From the NCBI GenBank assembly GCA_950022655.1, contig OX465587.1, forward strand, positions 26,911,716 to 26,975,715: a stretch of DNA of 64,000 nt, given 5' to 3'. The stretch is from Alentia gelatinosa (taxonomy: Eukaryota; Annelida; Polychaeta; Phyllodocida; Polynoidae). The notes beneath the pieces are model-generated. The model was not told where the DNA came from. It made no database searches and saw nothing but the letters and a program-made list of their open reading frames with translations. Position numbers and translations under genes: made by a program. This document shows positions 56,669 through 64,000 of this stretch, in pieces; within the stretch, counting starts at the first letter, position 1, and each line of letters begins with the position of its first letter.

Positions 56669-56836
56669 TATTATAGAATTACTATGTTGTCGCTCGTGTA
56701 TGGGGGTCGTACGCCGAGGTTTGTCTCACGGTCGTACTCACCAAGGCCGTAGGCCGAGGTGAGTACGACAGTTAGACAAACCGAGGTGTACGACCCCCAT
56801 ACACGAGCGACAACGTCGTAATTCTATTATTATATG
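56669..56836. mobile_element. Foldback element, about 75 bp arms
   Basis: ATTATAGAATTAC, GTCGCTCGTGTATGGGGGTC and CGAGGTTTGTC each have reverse-complement partners in order on the right (GACAAACC, GACCCCCATACACGAGCGAC, GTAATTCTAT). The centre reads GTCGTACTCACC..GGTGAGTACGAC. The arms are nearly perfect, implying a recent origin. Confidence 0.75.
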
Positions 56837-57287
56837 CCTTCAAATGTATCAAATAATCAGAAAATACCTGTTTTTGACCGTAAATCGCCATAACGTCACA
56901 CTCAACTGTTCGACAAAGACGTCAAATACACTCTCATACTTGTTAGTATTTCCCATAGTCCTTAGCGGCAGCTTGCTACACTCGCCTATCTGAGTTTTGC
57001 TTTCCGAATCATTGGCACCACACACAGTATCTACGGTTCGGAGATCTGTTACTATGGCGATTACATTGCTTCCTCTCCGAACACATCCTCTGTTATGCAC
57101 ACGCTTACTGAATAGCAGAGACTAAGTTCCCAGGGAATTTGTTGTCATCGATTGTTTTATGATTGTTTATGAGCTATCTAAAATATATCACGTGAACAGC
57201 CTATGTTAGATACATTGATATCTATACACTACGCAATGAATGATGGTGATATCTATGTAATTAAAAAGAAAAACATAAAAAGCATTT

Positions 57288-57357
57288 GCCGCAGGCGGGG
57301 CTCGAACACCCGACCTTCGGACTAGAAAACGAATACCCTAACCACAACACTACGGAA
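57288..57357 (-). pseudogene. tRNA-Arg(TCT)-like sequence with a pol III terminator
   Basis: The minus strand reads like a tRNA: a D-arm region with GTGGTTAGG, an anticodon region TTTCTAGTCC, AAGGTCGGG and a T-arm with TGTTCGAGCC (B-box like, one mismatch). The acceptor is poorly paired, the anticodon stem seems to lack a base and the T stem has a mismatch. It is followed on the same strand by TTTTT within about 10 bases. A pseudogene or tRNA-derived repeat is more likely than a working tRNA. Confidence 0.5.
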
Positions 57358-57872
57358 TGCCTTGCTTCTGGGAGGGTCATAAAGGGTGACTATTGATATA
57401 ACATAGAGTCGGAGAAGATTTTCAACATTCACTTGTTGTTATCGATTCATTTTGTATATCTAAGATATCAAAACGGTATTATGTGATTGCCACTTGTTTT
57501 ATGCCTCGATATTCACTTAATATGTATCTTAACTCGTTCAGCCCCATGTATAACACACTATAAAACTCGCGAGTCAAGGAGGTCCGCAATTTCCACCCAG
57601 CCAGTGCTTCGGCATCTTGACCAATCAGATTGCGTTATTTTTCAAAGCACTCCGTATGTCGTTCAAAGCACTCCGTATGTCAATTCCAAAGGCGATGCGT
57701 ACTAAGCTAGACGGAGTAACGTAGCTATATTATATTATTACTATAACCCCAGGAACAGTCAGTATTAACACTTAGTTAGTGCATAGGTATATAATAATAT
57801 TTCATAATATCACAGGGAACGATTATGTGAAATATTAGGATGTAGGCCTTAAATAATAACATCATGAGTAAA

Positions 57873-58320
57873 AAGGCTACACCTCCATGATACCCTTAAT
57901 GGCGTCGGGCGTTGCAGCTGCTAATAATTACGAACCCTCGGGGTAAGTCTATAATTCGAAGTAAGTCTATGTAAGTCTGTTATCAAGTCTGGAAGTATGT
58001 GAATTTGCCAGGTTGGTTGTTTATACCTTGCTTTCAATCCAATATGTTTTTGAGGGTGTTGTACTGGCAGAAATGTGCTCCAGTCAGTTATTTTAAGCTA
58101 CACACAAGGTACCCTTCAAGGCGGCGGGCGTTGTAGCTTCTGATGATTACGAACCCTCGGAGTAAGTCTAGAATTCGAAGAGAGTCCATTTATATGTAAG
58201 TCTATCATCAAGGCTAGAAGTAAGTGAATATATGGACTTGCTGGTTGTTCACACCTTGCTTTCAGGCCAGTATTATTTGAGGGTGATATATTGGCAAAAG
58301 TATGCCTCAGTCATTTATTT
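57873..58320 (+). repeat. Tandem duplication of a unit of about 220 bp
   Basis: GGGCGTTGCAGCTGCTAATA, TACGAACCCTCGGGGTAAGT and ATACCTTGCTTTCAATCCA recur about 220 bp later in the same order (GGGCGTTGTAGCTTCTGATG, TACGAACCCTCGGAGTAAGT, ACACCTTGCTTTCAGGCCA). No frame is conserved. Confidence 0.75.
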
Positions 58321-58324
58321 ACAC

Positions 58325-61010
58325 TTTGATTCTCGAGTTTCAGATTATCTCGCATACAATATAGCATCATTAAGTTAACAGAATGTGGTTATGTTTAAAA
58401 CGTTTATTTGCGTAGCATATATTTCTCTGGTATTATTTCATTTGATTATACAATTCTTCTCGAACCAATTAAACAAATGTAATATACAATCCATACACAA
58501 CATACCTGTCGATTCACAAATAAAAATAAATAATCTTCGGGTTGCCACAACCTTCAAGCTGACAACAAGATCAGCAAACAGAAAACTTTATGAATCTGGT
58601 AGATAAATCAACAAAATAAACACAGTTGTAAATACAACACTAGTATACATTGCCGATGTGCAGTTTTTGCAACATTTACAAGGAATGCTGTGAAGTCCTG
58701 GAGTGTTGTAATTTTGATAACAATTGGATAACATCGTTGTTTAAAACTGGATCAGTTATAAAATAGCATCATTAACTACTCTCTGTGTTTCGTGCATCAT
58801 AAAACTGTCAGTGAGGTTCCGGATATTCATTATAGGTAGCGCCACTAAATGAACGCTATTAGTTTCCGCCGTGCCCACCAGGGGTTATCTCTACCTTCAG
58901 TCAGTCGACTATGGACTGAGTGCTTCCTTTGTTGAAGGTCCGCCTTGATACAATGCCAATTCTTCTTTAAAACCCGTGCTAACTCTAGTCGCAGTGTTTA
59001 CGACTCCAGAATGCAACAGACAGCCTTTTGAAGGACACGATTCGCACGGTAAATCTCATTCTCTTCACGCAGCCCCGCGCTCAGGTACATTAGTGGAGTA
59101 TGAGTCACATTGAGGGTTTGATTTTTTTCGTTCACATGGTTATCCTATTTGGATTGTCCTGTGTTGGAAAAAAATGTCTACCAAGAGTCACATTGAGCTT
59201 CACAGCTTATTGAGCGTGGGCCACACGATCATAAACTTTGCCTAAAGGTTAGAGTGGTGATATGGACTTTGAGCTCGCTGCAAGAATCTATCTGACCATG
59301 ACCAATCTCCAAAGACCGAAATTCTCCATTGACCCACTGGTGTCGGGTATATTTGGATCTCAGAAAGGCAGTTTTAGAAATAGAAAGTTCACTTGGTGCA
59401 GGTGGGTTACAGAAATTTATAGTTATTTTTCCAGAGTTCCATGCTCATTCATCAATGGTGAAGATACCATTTGGTCCTAGTGTGTTTTTACTCTACTTGA
59501 ATATCATGTGACGTTTCCGACTACCGATTATGACCACTAATTATGGCATTAACCACCACCGACAGATTATGCAATATTTTGGTGAAATAATCGTCAGGTG
59601 GAAACAAGAAGGGTCAACAACTTTTCCCTCCAACATTACGCAATATGGCACCCCGGACCAACGTTTGAGGCCACCGACGAAATCAAACCATATTGAATCA
59701 ATCGGGGACGGCATAAACCAAAAAGTAGTTAATGACCACCTCCGGTTCCATCTAAAACAACTTTTTTTTATAATGCCGCCGATTTCTATGTTAGTTTAGG
59801 AAGGGGTAAACCTAGTCCTTAGGTTAGTTAGATCCTATACACATTGGTGCACCAAATAATCGGTGCACATGGAACGCATAATCGGTCGTTAGATGGAATA
59901 GTTTGTGTACTTTGGAGTCAACGATATCAGCACAGACAAATTCTTAAGGAGGACCACCGACCAATTCTTTGTACAGGGTACACATAATCGTTGGGAATAT
60001 CGTCGGCAGGTGAGAACGCTACATGATGTGTTTCCACTCTGACTAATTAGTCGATTTAGAAAATATAACTCAACTGCTCCTCCTTACTCTACTTGTACAG
60101 CTCTTTGTGTGGTCTGACAAAATGTTTATAATATAGATTAAATTGGGCCCAAAGCACATTCATAGTAAGGTATTCCATCCTGTTAGTATTTCGATATTGT
60201 TCCTCCTGATTTTACGGTTTTCAGCGACCACTTGAGTACATGTACAAATCAGTGGGTGCTGCACAAAAAATGTCATTTCACACAAAAAAACATAGTTGAT
60301 AATATGACAAAAAGTACCACACCTAGCCTTGACTTTGACAATGATATTGAGTTCACTCTGTGATAAGCTTTCATTTTACGGTTCAGCTTTTGCGGCATTC
60401 CATCCCCCACCTGCCAGTAATAGTCTGCCCTAGGAATGCCAGGCTACTGGAGTTAGAAAAAGATAAGCACATCTGAGAGGCTACTCCAACCTACGGTTGA
60501 AAATAAAAGTGACAAACACAATTCCACAAAAATTGAACCTTGTATACGGTAGGAACTACAGGTGCCACCGTTACGATTTGTGAGGGTTTACTCAGTATAA
60601 AGTCTCTGGGGCCAAAATCGCTCTAGCTAAAACAGAAATAACTTAAAATATTGGGGACTGACCAAAAACTTCACGGATATTTACAGTGGTATAAAGACAC
60701 ATTCCCCTGACGAAAACCTACACTAATATGTACACTTGTCATATACTTCATCAGCAAACACAAGTGATCTTCCGCCATTTCTCTCAAGCACCTGGAAGCC
60801 ATCATCGCCATATTTCACGTAGGAGCCCTCTTGTGAATACGGTTTAGTTTTTTTTGTGGGGATTCTGCTACTTTTGTGCGTCCATTCCTAAAACTCCCTT
60901 CATGCTCTATACCATGTTTCCTTACCATAAAGATTCTTGTCTTCCTCTAAGCCTGTGAGAAAACCGAGCAAACTAGGCACTATTGCCTCTTTCTCACTGG
61001 CCGTATATAG
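58325..61010. other. No recognisable gene
   Basis: The 59262-59480 and 59530-59799 plus frames have no known domain. In 59570-60010 the words CACCGAC, ATAATCG and CGTCAGG recur irregularly on both strands, possibly an old decayed repeat. Confidence 0.4.
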
Positions 61011-61012
61011 TA

Positions 61013-61275
61013 GGGCCCGGCGTCCACCTACTACGTTATGGCTCCGATATGGTCTACGATGGACCTCCCGATAAAAATTCAAAATCGCGTTGGAAGGTCA
61101 CCTAATATCATGCGATTAGACACCAATAAAACCCCATACAATGCATGGTGGATTGGCATGTCTCGACATATGTCGACGATTTTGCACCTTCCCAATATGT
61201 CTCCGATATTGACTTTTTGTATCGGAGCCATATTGGTAGGTCTAAATTTCTATAGTGGTAGGTGGACGCTGGGCC
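61013..61275 (+). mobile_element. GGCGTCCAC-ended MITE, complete copy
   Basis: The ends GGCCCGGCGTCCACCTAC and GTAGGTGGACGCTGGGCC form about 18 bp inverted repeats with one mismatch. The 263 bp element has no coding frame. The interior has recurrent TCCGATATGG and TCTACGATGGACC blocks shared with three other copies in the window. Superfamily not decided because the target duplication is unclear. Confidence 0.75.
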
Positions 61276-61279
61276 TTAG

Positions 61280-62929
61280 GGATCTAGAGATTTGAGAGAC
61301 GTTCAGGCAGCGGGTGTCACGTGACACTAGGCCTGTGACAGAAGCGCGGTGCATTGTGGGACACGAGGGAGGGCAGGGGTTCTGTATATCTTCACTTATT
61401 ACACATTTCTACTCACATAGATTATGGGGACCAATGTACAAATGGAATGAAACCGTCGCAAATCATTGACCTAATTCTCACAAATGGAGACAGGTACCTT
61501 CTTACATGTTAAATTAATGCACATGAATTCACGATAGACCTTATGATAATTTCATATCATATCCGTGTAATAATCCATATAAAAAAATATGTACAAATTA
61601 TGTTTGTCCTAAATATTTAAATAATCCATGTAGAGCAAAGAAAATAAATTCGAGGAACTATATTATCTAAACCACAAAATCTCATCGCCTCAAGTTAGAC
61701 TCGATATTGAAACTCCACATCTTTTCTTTTTTGGCGCTAGCCGTGTGAAAAGCAATATTTTTACTAATATCAACAATAACAAAATGATAGTTATTTTGAA
61801 AACACATATATCATCCAAGCTGATATGGAAACTGAAGGCCGAATAGCATTTCATCAACAAGGGATTTGCAGAAATATATTCTGGTGGGAAGACAACAGAA
61901 ACATGTTAATAAAGGGCAGCCCTAGAAGTGTTATTGTAATGAATAAATCTACAGAAATCTGCAATCATATCAACTCAACTAACCATAACATGGGAATACA
62001 CCTTCTCAGTTTGATTGCAAAATAGCAGCTGTAGTTATCATTTTCTACGCTGACTTAGATCATCTCATGTTTATTGAGTTTGACGTTCGGTGGCGCAACG
62101 CTGAGGTCAGCTCTCTCCACACTTGGTTGTAAGCTCACCGCTGATTGGCTGGTGGTGTTATTATTAGCTGATCCTGGCTGCTCTGGGGTCTGTTTAAATA
62201 CTAAATGCCTGGGAAAGGACATTATTAAAGGAGACTTTGTTCGGGAGTTACTATTTAACAATATTCAAACTATTTCACCTAAGAATGTTCTACCTGACCA
62301 AAGTGTTGAATAAAGTTCAATGGTCTTTTTTGGCCTACAGAAATGAGTCTTTATATATCGTGAGCCTAAATTATTCAACAAAATCCTGGTCCCGTAGGGT
62401 GGGAGGGGAGGTAGTGAAGGGGTTACACTGGTTCCCTTGCCATTTCAGGGAGACTAGAAGTGCAGTCTTCAAGCGTGGTGCGGTGGTTAATACCTCAGAA
62501 TGGTGTGGTATGCGCTGTGATGCCGTCTAGTGTATGACGTAGGAACTATGGGAGAGCCAATTACATGAAATTACAGTAGTTTGGGGAAGAAAAAACAAAT
62601 TACTCAAAAATGTATTGTAGATGAAAAGAAAAAAAAGGACAAAAGATGTTTGGTTTTAAGTGGTATTTTCAAAAATGGATTTCTTATGTCAGAATGTTTC
62701 AAGGGAACCTGGAGGTTATGGTTTCTGACTCAGGTAGAGGGTAAATATAAGATCGTCTAGTTGATTAACTAACTCTTTTCTAATTGATTTAACTAAAGAT
62801 GATGAATGAACCTTTCATGACCATACACTACCTCTAACGCAGGGTTAGGATAAGATTGAATCCTTGCCAGAGATCGATGTCCTTTATTTGTATCGTATTT
62901 CTTTATGAAATCAATAGCCGAACTCGAAG

Positions 62930-62930
<1 letters not shown>
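61280..62930. other. No recognisable gene
   Basis: Short frames only (61825-62025 plus, 66 codons; 62055-62530 overlapping frames on both strands). Confidence 0.4.
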
Positions 62931-62932
<2 letters not shown>

Positions 62933-63009
<77 letters not shown>

Positions 63010-63015
63010 GAGAGT
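62933..63015 (+). repeat. (GA)n microsatellite and GA-rich flank
   Basis: About 38 GA units, then AGAGACAG-rich sequence to about 63270. The 153-codon frame spanning it is mostly low-complexity Arg/Glu. Confidence 0.95.
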
Positions 63016-64000
63016 TAGCGAAAGGCAGACAGAGACAGTGGACTATAGTAACAGAGGAGGGGAAAGAGGGAGAGGCAGATGAAGAACCAGTCAGAAAGGC
63101 AAACGGAGACAGAGAGACAGAGAGTCATAGACAGAGGGATAGAGACATACAGTCAGGGAAACAGACACAGAAAAAGAAAGGCAGGCAGAGACAGAGAGAC
63201 AAACGGGCGAAGATAGAGAGAGAAAGACAGAGAGACAGAGACATACGGACAGAGAAACAGAGACGGATACAAAAATTCATGCACAAAGAGGGACAGACGA
63301 ACAATAGAATTGCGTAGTGACGGGCATAGAAAGGTAGCTGAGAATGACACTAGCAATGCACAGCATTAAGATATAGGACCTGTTTTAAAACATGACTGGC
63401 CTGGTAAACAAATCTGACACCGATCCTCTAGTGCCCTCACCACCCGTTAGGTGGCGCCTTTGGGGGGACGCTCGCCTGGTGACGGATTACAGGAAGTTGC
63501 CTCAGTATCGCTCATGTGAGAATCAATACAACGGAAGTCATGAGCGTAACGTTCTCCTAGTGTACATCTTTTTTGACAAAGAGTAAATCAACGAATGTGA
63601 GTTTTTACCTGGTCGTGTATTAATCTTAATGACTCAAGCTTAAAGATATTTAACTTGGAAAAGTCTGGTAAATTTCATCCATCACAGCGTAATAACCGTT
63701 GCTTACAATTTTATCTGGTCTCTTCTGAATGTACTCTGACTCTATGATTCTACTGTGAAGAGTAGAATTTCCTGGTGATGACCTAAATTATGATTGTGTG
63801 TTGTCCCAGCTTCTGAGGAGTCATTGAGTAGTTTGTAAAACTACAGAATTCCTCACACGAAGCCTATGTACACATATACATATATATCCCATATTGTCAA
63901 AGATCCGATGGTGAGAGGCAATGAGTAACAATAAAAAGCGTTGATGTACGATACCCTGATACAGCCCCCTGACTGTGAACAAAGGGTGCCACTGCATGCC

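Noticed and set aside
62856..63317. 153-codon Arg/Glu-rich frame
   Set aside because: Driven by (GA)n and AGAGACAG repeats.

Overview
This window reads as animal nuclear DNA, probably from a marine invertebrate. A mollusc or other lophotrochozoan is a guess from the mix of mobile elements and cannot be proved here. There are no bacterial-style operons and no long host open frames. The window holds many micro- and minisatellites, foldback elements, retrotransposon relics and a few CpG-rich islands. I found no host protein-coding gene I could defend. Nearly all short open frames are either chance frames or frames opened by tandem repeats whose unit length is a multiple of three.

The main object is a nearly complete tyrosine-recombinase retrotransposon of the DIRS order, Ngaro/PAT-like, at 43083-47580 on the minus strand. 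It encodes a gag-like protein with CCCH and CCHC zinc fingers, a reverse transcriptase/RNase H and a tyrosine recombinase. It is bounded by textbook split direct repeats in the order A1-genes-B1-A2-B2. The A copies are 204 bp and the B copies 82 bp. Both ends lie in a (TA)n microsatellite, and the B1/A2 junction carries the same ATAT, so the element appears to have integrated by short homology at that core.

Other retroelement and transposon relics form two clusters. At 11040-12046 a non-LTR reverse-transcriptase tail (+), a PIF/Harbinger protein fragment (+) and the C-terminus of a GIY-YIG/Penelope-type protein (-) abut one another. At about 37490-38730 (-) lies the 3' half of a CR1/Jockey-like ORF2, frameshifted and with an altered catalytic box (YADE).

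Non-autonomous DNA elements are abundant. A CACTA-like MITE family is rich in TATACGCC palindromes, with a complete copy at 19171-19335 inserted in a minisatellite. A GGCGTCCAC-ended family has four copies. Long-TIR elements lie at 13000-13386 and 41657-42072, a 33-bp-TIR element at 42575-42885, and foldbacks at 3107-3249, 21634-21719, 32456-32607 and 56669-56836. A 1.6 kb region at about 54490-56155 has diverged inverted arms and an iterated GTGTTGTCCGACACCCC motif that I cannot assign to any known class.

Tandem repeats fill much of the rest: 17 and 12 bp at 15620-16550, 45 bp at 18650-19170, polypurine at 25141-25771, 12 bp at 26150-26600, 12 bp AGGTCA-type at 28790-29135, 41 bp at 30188-31340, 30 bp at 34800-35420 and 30 bp at 48480-49300. 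Four GC/CpG-rich islands (about 290-500, 22480-23140, 24040-24720, 28380-28700) are the best places to look for promoters of genes whose exons I cannot recognise. One of them holds an array of ETS-like and CRE-like sites.
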